Shown: positions 12,000-24,452 of the stretch, in pieces
Position numbering within the stretch: the stretch's first letter is position 1
How the letters are laid out: every line of letters begins with the position of its first letter
The notes under the pieces: model-generated
Databases searched by the model: none
Seen by the model: only the letters and a program-made list of their open reading frames with translations
Told to the model about the DNA's origin: nothing
NCBI GenBank assembly: GCA_029168955.1
Contig: JAPDOI010001571.1
Location: 99,895-163,894 of the forward strand
DNA from: Aplectana chamaeleonis
Taxonomy: Eukaryota; Nematoda; Chromadorea; Rhabditida; Cosmocercidae
Reading direction: 5' to 3'
Length of the DNA: 64,000 nt
Translations under genes and position numbers: made by a program

Positions 12000-12545
12000 T
12001 GATCGCCTTTACTTTGAAAGGCGATCCCAGCTGCGATATGGGACCTGCTTCGCCGTTTCTACCCCATGGCCTGCAACATCCGCAGCCGCCAAACCACAAT
12101 CCTCACCAAGATCTTTCAGACAGAGTGAAAAGGTCACCTTCTTCACGACCAGCCGCGCGCCAGAGTGTCAAGTAATCACCCGTGAGTTGACTGAGCCAAC
12201 ACCTGTTCTTAACGGGCGTTCCGGCGTAGAAAGCGCGGATTTCGAGATTGCATGATTCAACACAGGTTATCGCTAGTCTGCAGATTCTCGCCACAAAATT
12301 ATTATGTAGAGAATATACGGGCTTATAAGCGATGGAGAGATCAATGTATCAGAATTTGTAGCCAGAATAACTTCGCGCAGTCTACTCCTGAAATTGCACC
12401 CTTGTACCTCCTGCACAATAGTGAATATGCGAGTTTTAGCTATCTTAACTCTGAGCCCGTAAATTCTTTGCTACGCGGAATGGGGGCTGGTGAATTTGAA
12501 ACAGGCTGCGCCCTCGGAAGCACCCTGCTTACGCGTTGGCAGAAT
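12000..12545. repeat. Dispersed 0.55-kb repeat, copy 1
   Basis: It matches 27540-28095 along its whole length in the same orientation. Landmarks are GCCGTTTCT-CCCCA-GGCCTGCA, ACGACCAGCCGC, GAGATTGCAT, AACACAGGTTA and GGAATGGGG-C. The 159-codon frame across it is not shared by the other copy, so I do not call it coding. No terminal repeats or tail are visible; an unclassified interspersed element. Confidence 0.75.
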
Positions 12546-13974
12546 AGTTCGTTTTGGGTGGCGGGATGTCAAACATCTCTCGCATTTTTAAGGTGCGTCT
12601 GCCATAAAACAAAGCCCACTATTCCGCTAAAGGCCGGGCCAGCCGGGCCAGTCGACTTCGATCGACGGCACCCAATTTTGTGGGCGAATGGCGCACAGCG
12701 CCCCACTCTCATGACAGGAGGGCTTTCCTGACTTTCCGCGGAGTGTCGGCGGGCAGTCGGCTATTCCTGGGGGTCATCGAACACTCACTCATCGATTCCC
12801 AGCTGATATCATCATTGCACCACCCACTCAGAGTGGTTTCACGAGCCAATTAGTAAACAATTGCTGAGCAGAGAACGCTGTGTTGAGATTCTTTCCGAAA
12901 CTCCGTAGCGCTGTGTGCGACGCTGGTCTTGGGAAGGTGAACCACTGTCCGTTAATGGCATCTATGCAACCGGAGGCTGGCTGCGTGAGAACTAGGAGCG
13001 TAGGAAGCTTCCCCGTAGGAAGCTCACCTCCTTACTTGTCAAGAGCAGTTCAAGATGAAACTCAGGGAGCGGATTTTTTCGAATTTTGTTAGAGAGACCT
13101 TACTTAAAGGGTATTTTTAGCAAGATTGAAGCGTGCTGCAAACTGTTTTAGGACTGTCCTCGTCCGTCATCAGATTAGCCAGTAAGCGTGGTGGCAGAAG
13201 CGGCCGCAGAGTGCGTGTTCACCGTGCACGGGCAGTCAACAAACAGCGCTGCCGACTGCCTGCGACCGATCTACTGGCCTTCCGCGGAGTGGGTTATGGG
13301 ACGTCGGATAGTGGCACCAGTACCGCGGAAGTGTGATGTCTCATTTCTGAAGGTGATTGACCGATTATATTGCAGAGATCATACTGCCGTCGCAGCGATG
13401 TGTGGCATCAATGGTCAGAGCGTATTTGTCGCCGTCATGAGCGACAGTCATGCGACATTTTTCGCACAAATCGTGGCGGAATCAGCATTGCAGCAACGGC
13501 TCTGGCCATCGTAGGAACAGTTGTCAAGCATGTCTGTAGCAGTCACGTGTCGCGGAGGCTGACATACCATTGTAAATAAAAGCGGTATCGATCCATGGCT
13601 GTGATCATGAGTTTCAGGGGAAAGTTTATTGTTTTGGTGAGCAGAACGGCAGTCCTTTGACTGATATGGGATGAGACACTTCATGACAGATCGGTTGGAA
13701 ACCTTTGTTTTCAACCACATATCCAAATTGCCCGAGTGAAGGATGCAGATCGCCGCAATGGCGTCGGCGCCGCTCTGCATTCAGCAATGTTACGAAAAAA
13801 TCGCGGCGATATGCATATATGCAGAAATTCTTGGAGGTGTGGTTAAAAATGAAGGTTTCAACCTGAATTCTCGAATGGAATCATCTCATTCCGGCTTACC
13901 CCACAAACTACCTTTTTGCACATGAAAACGATTGAATCCCTCCAAAGCGCAATATTGCCACGATTGAATGATAC
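12546..13974. other. No gene recognised
   Basis: A moderately GC-rich stretch with overlapping short open frames on both strands (longest about 110 codons). None shows a known motif. Confidence 0.5.
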
Positions 13975-14301
13975 CTTTTTGTCCTTTTTGAAGTTTTTCT
14001 GCATTTGCAGACCTCGTCAATGTCATTTTCAAAGTTTTTCTACATGTGTAGCCTGTGTAACTGTGTTTCTCAGTGTTGTCTGGAAGGTCGCAATTTAACA
14101 TCCTGTCAAAGAGTGTGCTACATAGATGACTGGTGAGAACTGGTGGCAGGATCCTCATTTGTAACCCTCTTCTAACCTCATAACCCTAAGTCTTTTGACG
14201 TGCAAATCCGAAGTTTACCGTGGTGTGGTCTACCGGGCTTCATTCCATGAAATTGAGCTTGAAAACGGAAAATGGGTCCCAAAGCGAACGATGCCTTTTA
14301 A
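13975..14301. mobile_element. TTAA-family element, right-hand part
   Basis: It aligns in direct orientation with 22665-22965. Shared landmarks are CCTCGTCAATGTCATTT, ACATAGATGACTGGTGAGA or its equivalent, CATGAAATTGAGC-TGAAAA, and the terminus GCGAACGATGCCTTTTAA. The terminus is TTAA-bounded. The matching left end (TTAAAGGCATCG) was not found. Confidence 0.65.
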
Positions 14302-16370
14302 ATGCACCGTACAAGTTCGGTGTAATGATATCGATATTCATGACATAAATCGAAATCAGTATTTTGTGGCTGTTGGTATTTGAAACTGAAAAACCGACAA
14401 AATGCGAAGCACATGGAGATAATTGATTTTGAGTTTTTCCTGTAACTTCAACGGAAGTGGACGATTATTACACCGTAGCATATACTTCGAAGCTAAATAG
14501 CGAAGCTAGCGACATTCATGGTTCAGATAGCAAAGCCAACAAATTTCTGTAAGGCATTTGCACTGAAATTCTTACGTCGCTGGAAGCATAACATGTGCGT
14601 AAAGTGATTGTGAACATTCTGAGTTTGGGCAAGCTTTGTATTTAGGGGTGGGAAGTGCAAAGAAAGTGGGCGGAGACTGGATGTTTAACTGGGTCATTCA
14701 ATAAGGCTCAAATACGGTTAGATTGCCTCGTTTGGGTGGTTCCAACTGTGTGAGAGTTGCATCCGGAGCCGTCACTGACCCCATTAGCTGTCACTGCTAT
14801 CTTTACTTCATTCAGGAGCGTGAATGATGCCTTTAAAGCTGAAAGGCGAGGTTCGATGTTCAGTCGCGCCGCACTGTAAGCAATCGCGCCTCGCCGCGAT
14901 CGGAAGCTTGAAACGCCATTATAGGGTGCAGGACACTCTGCAGAACTGCCTGTCACATCTAGAAAGCCATAGACACGTTGAATCGTCCTTCTGTGGACAA
15001 CAATTTATATCCCGAATTTATGCAGCAATCGTAGTTTAAAAGGAAAAATGTTATTGCCGTCAGTTGTAATTTTGCAAGCTATATCCAGTCGAAGTTCTCT
15101 TGAATTTCCTGAAATTTTTATCCGCGCTGAAACACATTTTGGCGGATTTTTCTCAATTTGACCTTAAGCACAATCGATTTTCGATTCTGGCACAAATTTC
15201 GGAAAGAGCCGCATGACCTTATTTAAGCTGGAAAATAGGGTCAGATTTACCTGACCACTCCGGCTTTGTTGACGAGAGAACTGAGGGGAGGCGGCGAATC
15301 GATCGTCATCTTCCACAGCTTTCCCATGGCTACGTGTAATAGCTTCGTAGACATCAAAAACAAATCAACCTCCCATGGTTTCATAGTCTTTGCTCTTTCT
15401 ATCTGGTCCCCACCTGGCTAATAACATAAAACCTTTCCTGATGGCCCTAATGAATGCAGCTGCGTAAATTTAAAGCGTCATCTAGTCAAACATCCGATCT
15501 TTTTTCGCCTTCAGGTTTTGCGTCTTCCAATAGTACTTCTATCATTATTTCAATACAATATAGCTTTAGGAGACCAAATTTTCCTGGACTCTTGTTACAC
15601 ATTTTGCCGTTTTAATTTCTCTGCTGCAGCATTAAACAGCGCATATGCTTATTTACATTTCGCTGTGTTTGTTGCCCTCAGCGCAGCTGCCTTACTCATT
15701 GCAGCATATGACGGGCAAAATGTGCACTTGCTGTCGTTACTTGACCTTACATACAGACTCTCTGTATGACCAGCACTTTCTGCTTACATTATGCGTGCTC
15801 CGCTGAAGAGTTTTCTCTTACCTAATGTTTAGTCTCCTTCCAGCTTCATCCTTTTTATAATATATTTGACAGAATCTTTTGATTTTAACAGTTGGGTATG
15901 TACGAAGCTACAACTCTTTCATATTCTTAAAAATTAATAGTGCGCGATTTACGCGATTGCTTCTTTTATGCTGACTTCAATTACGATTTAAAAATATTTG
16001 AAAGTAAGGAAGGTTCTTAACACTCACATTCAAAAACACAATCTGGAAAACGATAATTTTTCCTCGGAATTCATGATTTTCACTGGCTGAAGGGGATGAT
16101 TTTAAAGTCGCCTCGCCAGATTGTTGCGCCTCTGCAGACGTGCAACCAAACTTTGAATGGCCCTTTGACGAGTACATAATAGGAGAGTAATATTTCTCCT
16201 GAATTTTCTTCACGACACACGTGCAGGTAGAGTAGGAGGCGTGCAGGATTCCAAGATTTCTCTGGCCTATTGCAGGACTTCATTCAACACACAAAAGAGG
16301 TTAGCAGAATTTTATTTCTCCTTGATTCCTGGAAAGTTTTCTTGTCGAATTGTTGCTCAGCTGTTCGCTT
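14302..16370. other. No gene recognised
   Basis: No convincing frame. Another TTAA-family end (GTGAATGATGCCTTTAA) lies at about 14819-14836 without a partner. Confidence 0.5.
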
Positions 16371-16420
16371 GAAGGCAGTGTTCACGATAGAGCGGACTTC
16401 TCGAGAAAACTGCAAAAATC
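16371..16420. mobile_element. End fragment of a TTAA-family element
   Basis: TTGAAGGCAGTGTTCACGAT closely matches the TTAAAGGCAGTGTTCACGAT terminus of 23942-24445. The other end was not located, so only the end is annotated. Confidence 0.45.
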
Positions 16421-17033
16421 TGGTTTTGTTCGGAAACAGCTGAAGAACTGCGGAAATTGAGAACAACGCGATAAAAATAGAGTTATTAAGGACCAATGAT
16501 GCAATTTTCGTGCATAGGCGGACAACGTCGCCTATGGAACTTCGAGTTCCATGCCTGTGCCTGGTCAAAAATCTGCGACGCCCAGCAACTGATTAAGGCA
16601 GCGTCCATACGTGGCGAGAGCGGGCGCTTCTGCTGTTGTGCGCCTCTCGACGCTCCTCAGCGCTGCCTGCAAATTAACACAGGCAAACACCCCTGCCACG
16701 TGTTGATTTGATTGGAAAATTGTTTGATCGGGTGATCAATCGCTCAAATCGTCGCAACGGCTGGATGATTTCCCAACGGTTTTCAACGTCCGTGGTAGGA
16801 TTATGAAAAACAAGGGAAGTGGTTTCGATGCAGGTTTAATGCCACCTGCTTTAGTGATGGAGCAGTAAGCTTGAAACTTGCTGCTTGCTTCTGTGGTAGC
16901 TGGCGCAAGCGCGCGAGAGCGAAGCGGGCGAGGGCGCGCGAGAAGGAGCGCCTGTGAGCGGCAAGCGAATCGTGTGCCCACGATGATCATCGATTTTGCG
17001 TAATCGCACGCTCTCGTCACGTATGGACGGAGC

Positions 17034-17451
17034 TTAAAGGCAGTGGTCGCGATCAAATATGCTTGAAATCGTCTCTTCCCTCTAAACCCTTTTCTGGGTT
17101 TCGGAGTGGTAGAACCTATAAGCAAAAATTGTGGAAAAACTGCTGTTTTGGGCCAAAACATTGACTGAAGTGGCTTGCTTTCATTATTTGGAACTGTTTT
17201 TATTCAGTAAATTTGTATTTATTTCTTCCTCTGAATGTCGATGATGTTTGACTGCTCGACGTGAGACTGCGATCTTTTTGGGCGGCGCTGTACACGTGTG
17301 CACGAACTGGCATCTTTGGGCCCTAGGAAACTCTAATTCTAGCCCGTTTTTCATCGCTCTACTTTCCTAGTTTTTTCAGCTGTTTCTCGATCGAAGTTGA
17401 TTTTTGTATATTTTTCGATGACGTTTTTCATCATGACCACTGGGCCTTTAA
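17034..17451. mobile_element. Intact 418-bp TTAA-bounded non-autonomous DNA element
   Basis: The left end TTAAAGGCAGTGGTCGCGAT and the right end ATCATGACCACTGGGCCTTTAA are inverted matches apart from a small insertion, and both carry TTAA at the edge. No transposase. It matches 1-521 over its length, which fixes the family. TTAA duplication is the hallmark of piggyBac-type transposition; assignment to that superfamily is inference. Confidence 0.75.
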
Positions 17452-18258
17452 GTAGTTTTTAGAGCAGGCAGGAACAATTTATTTACAGAAAACACAAAAG
17501 TGTGTGTTAGGTAGAATGCAAATAGTTGAGTTCAAAAAGGCGCAACCTGACCTCAGGCAACAGTAGAAAAACACTTTGACAATGTTGACGTATGAGGTGG
17601 AGGCCTGCGAAAGCATCTCTGCAATTCCGGTATTTACTCTTCTTTAATCTTAGCTTTAACTTTTCTGCGGCTCCGCAGTAGCTGGGATTCCCTGCGAGAA
17701 CTTTCTGAAAACTTCTTCTACCGGTGTTCTTCCCAAGGAATGTCCTCTCGATCTCGCCCTTTGATCAATATCGTCGTCTCTCCTGCCTGCTGGAGCAAGG
17801 ACCCGCTGACTAGCATCGGGCCATTTTGCATAGCATTGCAATTGCATTCTTCCAATCTGAATACTCTATTCTGTGATGCATATGTAGTTGTTACATTGCT
17901 GAAATCTCGATCCTTATGTCAAATAACTTTTTGAGGTCATTGTTATTTCATTCTAGTGAAAATTGCTGATTGGCTGGCTAGGGTCTCGTTCCTATGTACT
18001 TTGTGGTACCCTCAGAAATTCAGCTGAAAAATTGTACTTCAATGCCCACTGTCTCTTCTCACCGTCACGCATCGTTTTCTCGGGTCCTGGAAATTTTGAT
18101 TGTGAAGGGTTTGGGCTTGCAAATTGCTTCTTTTGTCTCCGTAGTTCTTTATATTTTTTGTGGGATACTGTTCAATTTTCTAATAAAAAATCTTGTTCGT
18201 TCTTTATACTCTGGCACTTCCTTTTGGGAGTCGTCTCGTAACTTCGAGGCAACTAAAG
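17452..18258. other. No gene recognised
   Basis: AT-rich with short hydrophobic open frames near 17963-18269 and no identifiable protein. Confidence 0.5.
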
Positions 18259-18408
18259 TCGCGAAATGAGCTCGCCTCATTATGGTGAAATTTTCTGCCC
18301 ATCCCAAGTGGAAATGTGTGGTGACTTTAGAGTGAGTTCGTCCCACATTCTCACCTGCTGGTAGTGTGGCAATTTCACCCATAATGAAGCAAGCTCGATT
18401 TGAGACGT
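18259..18408. repeat. Foldback element of about 150 bp
   Basis: The left arm GAGCTCGCCTCATTATGGTG is mirrored by CACCCATAATGAAGCAAGCTC on the right. Pairing extends outward a few bases through AAAT/ATTT. Related TTCACCC/ATTATGG pieces recur near 63670-63800. Confidence 0.65.
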
Positions 18409-19239
18409 GTTGCTGGTTGGGCCGATGTTACTTCAGGCGACTTCCAAGCGAGTTTCAGAGTATGTAGGTCTATAATTTTAGGATCTCTCGCATTGTTGCG
18501 CAACGAATCACGTCCTTTGCCAGCTCTATCCGTTAGTTATTTATCGTCTCCATCGCACTAGTTTCAACTCCTTTCAGATGACTCTAAGGTCGCGATCACA
18601 AAAAGGAGGACACTAAGGTAGGTTCCTTTGAATCTGCTGTTCATTAGGTTCTTTTTCTCGACTTTCTTTGAGATAAAACCTCATTTTACTACTCAACCCA
18701 TCAACGCTTCGCTTATATTTGTGTCGCTTCTCATACTTAAAGACATCGTTCGCGCTAAAAACCAATTTCCATTTTTAGGCTCAGTTTCATGAATGAGCCA
18801 GGTAGACCACGTCGGTGGAGTGTTTGCGCGTCAAAAACATATGGTTCTGAAGTTGGAGTGATTAAAAATGACGATCCTCCACCAGTTTTCACCAACCATC
18901 TAGCTAATGTAAGGGAAATTTCAGAAGCGCCATGACAGGCGCAGATGATTCAGCATTTAAAATTTTTCTATTCGGGAAATTCTAACATCCAAACATGCCC
19001 AATGGATACTTCTTTTTAGAATGAGTTCCAGTGAACGAAAGGCAAGAAAAATTCACCCACCGCTCAATAAGTTTAAAGCAGAAAACACATCCGACGTTTC
19101 AGAAAAAATTCCCTGCGTATTGCACCAGACACACCGGAAGTTGACGGAGGGCTGGGAAGCGAATAATTCGGGACGTTTCAAGACCCAGTTTTATGGAAGT
19201 TGATTATTTTGTGCAGCCTTTTCCAATCTTATTCAGATG
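18409..19239. other. No gene recognised
   Basis: No domain or repeat structure that I can support. Confidence 0.5.
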
Positions 19240-19530
19240 TCAGAGAATCGCCCTGGAGCAAGCGTCAAAGAAAAGATGAGATACGGTTTTTGCGCGTAAT
19301 GATGCCTTTGTAATAATTACAATTTGTCTTGTTTGTATTAGCACAATATTCTATTATTCAGACCTTTCGCTTGTAGCAGATTTATGTCGAGAATCGCCCA
19401 TGAGCAAAAACATGAAAAGATGAGATCCGGTTTTTTGCGCGTACGATGCCTTTAATACCCTACAATTTGTCTTGTTTGTATTAGTAGCACAATATCTCTA
19501 AGGTCTATTCAGACTTTGCTTGTAGCAGAT
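19240..19530. repeat. Tandem duplication of a 145-bp TTAA-family end
   Basis: Two copies in tandem share AGAATCGCCC, AAAGATGAGAT-CGGTTTT, GCGCGTA-GATGCCTTT, ACAATTTGTCTTGTTTGTATTAG and GCTTGTAGCAGATTT. Each contains the GATGCCTTT terminus of the family seen intact at 22483-22965 (inverse orientation), so a terminal fragment plus flank was duplicated. Confidence 0.75.
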
Positions 19531-19641
19531 TTCTCTGCTCACTTTCTCGCTGATGACCTATCACCGGCGTGACACGCCCATGACCTATCACCGGCGTGAC
19601 ACGCCCATGGAAGGCATCTCGCAGAGAAAGTGGGCTGAGAA
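19531..19641. repeat. Hairpin carrying a 27-bp direct duplication in its loop
   Basis: The arms TCTCTGCTCACTTTCTC and GAGAAAGTGGGCTGAGA pair at 15 of 17 positions. The loop contains two exact adjacent copies of a 27-base unit (19553-19579 and 19580-19606), containing TATCACCGGCGTGACACGCC. Confidence 0.75.
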
Positions 19642-21059
19642 TCCCCTTTCCAGCATAAGAGTTCCAAATCAATGCTAACCTCATTTTTGAATTTATTAAT
19701 TTTTAACATGATGCAGATTTTTTTACCAGTTCATATTTTCTTGCTACGCAGTTTTGGCCCTAGTTTAGCGTTCTTACCTCTCCTCACCGTTGCCAGGGCC
19801 TAATCTCTAGAGCCAAAACTTCAATCATGGGTGCGATATCACACTCGCATCAAAACTCTTCCAAATTTTGTCTGATATTCTGAAATTATTGTGCCTAAAA
19901 GTCTGAAGTTTGTTTTTGAATTTTCTGTAAACAGAAAGCAAAGTATTATTATCACTCATTGAACGCTAGTGTGACAAATGTTTATTGGGAGCTTCAGAAA
20001 ATTTCTATGCCTTAGCTCATAAAAGGTTTTGTTTGTGAGGGATTCTGAAAATAACAAGAACATTTGTAAGCGATTTGGGGATATTTCATTGGATGTTTTG
20101 TGAACACTTCGTCATATAATGTTTTTTTTTAAATTCAACTTCACATAATTTTACAGTTTTTTTTCGTTCCATAATTATTCCTATCCTATGTAGATATTAC
20201 AGTGTTTGACACGTCCTGAAAACGTGCAGCATTTAGCAAAACATTTTTGACTTTAAAGGAGAGTCCGGGCCCTTCAACAAAGCACTTTTTGTAAGGCCTC
20301 TTTTCAGACTTCTGATCGTTGTGCGACGCTGATCTTCTGAGGCACGGCGACAGCGACCGTCGCGTCGCCGTGGAAATCGAAGGCTTTGGAAGTGTGAATG
20401 CCCAATCGCGAAAAGTTGGCGATCACGCTTTTTTACGTATACATTCTAATCTAAGCGTAGTCAGCGTAAATGAGCACAGCAAATGAACACCGCTAACTGG
20501 CAAAGCTGTGTTTATTTGTTGTATTCATCAATGTATGAAAAATATTGTAAAAATTATTTGTGTGAGGGTTTGCTGGCCGTGGTGGTGCTGAATGTCTTCG
20601 ATAAGGATTTTTGTTTTTGTTTTTTTTTCTTATTTGTGATCAAAAGCTTCGTGGCTTCTGTCGTGCATTCTGAGATTTATAATTGGCATGGCAGTTCACA
20701 AACTAATAGGATTAGAAATCAAAAATAGCGAACACAGCACAAAAATCCACCATCAAAACGAGTTCAACACCGCCCATGGACGCTTAACCATCACAAATAA
20801 ATATTGGCAAGTTTTTCATGAGAAGCACTGACCTTAATAATGCAGGAGAAAAATCATATAGATGAATAAAAAGAGTGAATTCCTTTGAATGTCTCAAAGT
20901 GAAACAAATGATGCATTTAAAAAATTGATTTTCCCAAGAAATAGAAGATGTTCCGCGATGCGAATCACTACCTCGGCAGCCGAGAATTTGTGTAAGGTAC
21001 CTGAAAAATCAGAACTAATAAAAAAGTAGAATTAACGGGAAAAAAGTAGAGAAATTCGA
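19642..21059. other. No gene recognised
   Basis: No coding pattern. A small GC-rich hairpin (CACGGCGAC / GTCGCCGTG) sits at 20342-20372. A TTAAAGGAGAGTCCGGGC end-like sequence at about 20253 resembles 33349. Confidence 0.45.
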
Positions 21060-21265
21060 ACGAGGGCATATGAATCGGTCGCCGCGACCGGTCGCGTCGC
21101 CGTGCAGCGCGGCGACGCCTGTCTGGCAATGCCAGTTCGCGCTGATTGGGCGACTTTTTCCGCGATCTTGTCTGGAAAAGAATTTGCTCATTACTCTGAT
21201 CGCGCGACGCGACCAGATCGATACGCAGGGTTTTCTTATTCTGTCGCGTCGCACAGCGATCGAAC
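21060..21265. repeat. GC-rich block with nested GTCGCG inverted repeats
   Basis: It contains GGTCGCCGCGACCGGTCGCG near the left edge and the pair GATCGCGCGACGCGAC / GTCGCGTCGCACAGCGATC near the right edge. Its composition differs sharply from the AT-rich flanks. Overlapping frames on both strands are a consequence of GC content. Confidence 0.5.
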
Positions 21266-22482
21266 CTCTGAAAGAGGCCGGCAACTGATGGGGAGTCCTA
21301 TTTGTTAGAATCCAACACGCAGTCGTCTTTCGGCTCGGTAAATGAGCGAGCTGTCTGCGCTCGCTGCGTGCTTTTCATGTAGACGACCCGACGTCTCTAT
21401 TTGCTCGGCGAAAAGCAACCGATTCGACGATCAATCTCGACAAGTATCGGCTTTTCATATTTTAAGTGCTGTTGATTCTCTGTTTACTGCTAGGAACCGC
21501 TGAACCCATCCTCAATGTGTGGAAAACTCAAGCAAACATGCTTTCGAAAACGCTGCCAGATTGGCGTAGAGGAGGACAAAGAATGCAAAGAAGTAGTATG
21601 TCTGGTAACCGTCTTTATCTCAAGTATTTCGAAGGTTTGCAAAAACACCCTGACTGCGGAAAGAATAGCCTTATCGTTTTGTGCTGCAGTCGAAATAGGC
21701 GAAAAAGTTTATGGCTGGGAAGCTAGATTCCGAAAAAGAAGTGATGCAGGATGACCATCTGGGCCTTTTTATTAGAGCTTGAAGGTGTGAATCAGGAGTT
21801 TTCCGTCTTCTTCAGCTCCATAAAGCGAGCTAAGCATCGGCACAACTCACTTTGGCTCTGCCCGCTGTCATCCGGGTGTCCTTCACCACTGCTCTCTTAT
21901 TGCTCATGTGGTCTCAAGTCCAGCGCCTGAGTTGATAAGACTGTTTTGCTTCATTCAGAGGAACACATATTAGGCGGCAGTCTCCCTCCATCTGTCAGCG
22001 ACCTTCTTCAGTGCATCTGGTTTCGTGTGACAAGTCCTCCATCAATCAGTCAATCGTTCTGTTATCAATTTGAGACAATATTCATCGCTTTTGCTGGGTC
22101 AGTGTCAGACCATCTCTGAACCTTTCTCGAAGGAGATGCTGAAAAATTCTTCAGAGCGGATGGAAACCTTCCGCACGGTGATTGTCTATTATCATCTATT
22201 TTGTAATAGTTAAGTAGTGAGTTTTGTTGCCTAAGTTAACTAATACCTGTATCACTTACCACTCGATTTTCACCCCGTTGACTTCCTTGCTTACAATGAA
22301 ATTACGACGTCATATTTCACCACATTAGCTTTCTAGATCTAACAAAAAATAACTGTGGTCATTTCTTTAATCCATGTTCTACTCTAGCAGCTACTTTTTG
22401 ATAAAAATGACTAGAGCTTGGGCTGCATGCAGTTTTGTGGCTAGTTCTTAACGCAAGCAGCGTGTCATCGCCAAAACCTGCA
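21266..22482. other. No gene recognised
   Basis: Short frames only. Nothing repeated elsewhere in the window that I can confirm. Confidence 0.5.
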
Positions 22483-22965
22483 TTAAAGGCATCGTAATAC
22501 GCGCAGAAAACCGTATATTATTTTTTCATGTTTTTGTGTAGCTTGGCCTCTCTAGTGAACGGAAATGTCGAAGGGGCCCATGAAAAACCTTTATTTGTAA
22601 AGGAAAGCGTCAATCGGAACACATTGTAAATACGAATTTGAATTTCGCGCCAAAATCCGTTTTAAAGTTTTTTCTTGCTTTTGAGGCCTCGTCAATGTCA
22701 TTTGCAGGAGTTTTTTTCTGCATGTGGAGTTCGTGCCGTAACTATTTTTAATGTTATTCTTACGGTCGCATCAACATTCTAGGAAAAAAGTTCTTAGATG
22801 ACTGGTGAGATTTGGTGGCGGATCTTCATCTTTGACGCTCTTCTCCAACCTCATTGCCCCACGTTTATGATGCGCTGCCAAAGTTTACCAGTGCGTATTC
22901 ACTGGGCCTATTCATGAAATTGAGCCTGAAAAACGAAAATTTATTCCCAGCGAACGATGCCTTTA
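22483..22965. mobile_element. TTAA-family non-autonomous element, about 480 bp
   Basis: The left end is TTAAAGGCATCGTAATACG; the right end read from the other strand is CTAAAGGCATCGTTCGC. TTAA is intact on the left and TTAG on the right, presumably mutated. The right half matches 13975-14301 and the left end matches the tandem pieces at 19240-19530, showing a multi-copy family. No transposase. Confidence 0.65.
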
Positions 22966-23265
22966 GAGTAGTCCGTTTTTCCAATTTCGAAGTCATTCTC
23001 TGGCTGCTTCTCAAAGAGATCCATACAACAGTTTTACAAAAAGGATAAATTTCATACTCAGAACTTTACGCGCTTAGCTAGATGCCTTATACGGAAACCG
23101 GAGATGCCCAGGGTTTCGAGGCATCTATTCTATTTTTCACACTAGAATTCACGTAATTTACGGAATTTTCAGCATCAGTTGGGTGAAGCTTTTAGATACA
23201 GCGCCCGCATGTTCTACGCAAATTTTCGTTACATCACTGGTAGATCGACTCTACCCACTCCTGAC

Positions 23266-23375
23266 CAGGGTGTGCGGAATTTTCTGTTTTCTGCTTTCTT
23301 GCTCATTTTTGGCCATTTTTTCTGCTTTATTTTCTGTAAAATATGCAAAATTATGCAGAAACAGAAAATCGTGAA
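23266..23375. mobile_element. hAT-like end fragment (CAGGGTGTGCGGAATTTTCTG)
   Basis: It starts with the shared hAT terminal core, then carries repeated TTTTCTG motifs and finishes with the inverted GCAGAAACAGAAAA. It resembles 600-696 read from the other strand and the TTTTCTGTTTTCTG run near 27432. No partner end or target duplication seen. Confidence 0.4.
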
Positions 23376-23547
23376 TCGCGATTTGTAGTGCAGATTGTCT
23401 TGGATTGTCTTGAAAAAAGAGGCCAGATACATCAAAGCTAAGCCTATAGGTTATCTGTAAAATTAGATCCGGATTCTCTGAAGATCCCCACGCTTGACAT
23501 CTTGCTATGTTGAGAATGCTGCTATCTCGGGAGTCTCATTTCATATC

Positions 23548-23941
23548 AGATAGCTTTCCTTTGTGTATGTGGAAACTCAGCTTATATATTCACTTTATAG
23601 GAAATTTTCGGTGTATGAGCACCTTCTTTCAGCCTATAATCATGACAACTAGGTAACATGCGTACAACGAGAAACGACTCCAACAAGTAAGCGTATGATC
23701 CAACTCCGCTGTGGTAAGCCAGTTACAAAGGAAAGTCTGTAAAGTTGTTAGCTTGGACACACCTACAGCAATTTGCTCAAGCAACGGAATCAGACAACCC
23801 CACCTTTTAGTTGTATCCCAGAGCAACTAAAAACGACTATGGGTATCTATCGCAGTCTGCTATGAAATCAATCTCAATGCTTCCATCATCTCATCCCTAT
23901 TGTTCATCTCCGGGGATAGTCGCCTTATCGCAAGTGCTTCA
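23548..23941. repeat. Left arm of a large inverted repeat
   Basis: This roughly 390-base arm matches 24787-25182 on the opposite strand. Landmarks are CCTTTGTGTATGTG, ACTCAGCTTATATAT, CATGCGTACAACGAGAAACGAC, GACACACCTACAG, GCAACGGAATCAGACAACC and CATCTCATCCCTATTG. Its inner edge coincides with the TTAA boundary of the element at 23942. Confidence 0.85.
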
Positions 23942-24445
23942 TTAAAGGCAGTGTTCAGGATGGCTTTCGTTCTGAGTTTTCCACTCAAAACAATGCGTTC
24001 GCAACCCAGTCTTACCAAAATCACGAATAGACAGCGAGATACGCACAAAAACGTCCTAATTTAGTGACATTATTCTTTGGTCTAGACTAGTTGCCCGGAT
24101 GGATGAACATGTTCACGGTGGTTGTCACCGGTGAAAAATCATCGAGGTACAAATGGAAAAAAATATCTTAGGCAAAACAGTATTAGTTAGGGCCCGAAGG
24201 AAAGAACGGTGAAACAGAGAGTAGAGAATTGCAAAAGACGGGTCCACAAAAGATTTAATTGTCACAACCTGTACAGTTCCTGTGGAGAGGTAAAGAGGCA
24301 GGTAAGATAGTAATAGATTTTCGTGCCTTTTCTGGAGCGCTTTTCTCGATTTCTTTCTGTCATTTTAGTTCTACCCGGGGGCCAAACAATCGATATAAAG
24401 CGACTAATCTCAAAAATCGAAGATTATCGTGAACACTGTCTTTAA
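23942..24445. mobile_element. Intact 0.5-kb TTAA-bounded non-autonomous element
   Basis: The termini are TTAAAGGCAGTGTTCAGGAT on the left and ATCGTGAACACTGTCTTTAA on the right, inverted matches with TTAA at both edges. On the minus strand its body matches the nested copy at 4757-5160 and the copy from 61503, for example the GTGGACCCGTCTTTTGCAAT block. No transposase. It separates one inverted-repeat arm from the GIY-YIG remnant. Confidence 0.8.
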
Positions 24446-24452
24446 CTTTCTT

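Noticed and set aside
12252..12731. 159-codon plus-strand open frame
   Set aside because: It lies mostly within a dispersed repeat and the frame is not kept in the copy at 27540-28095.
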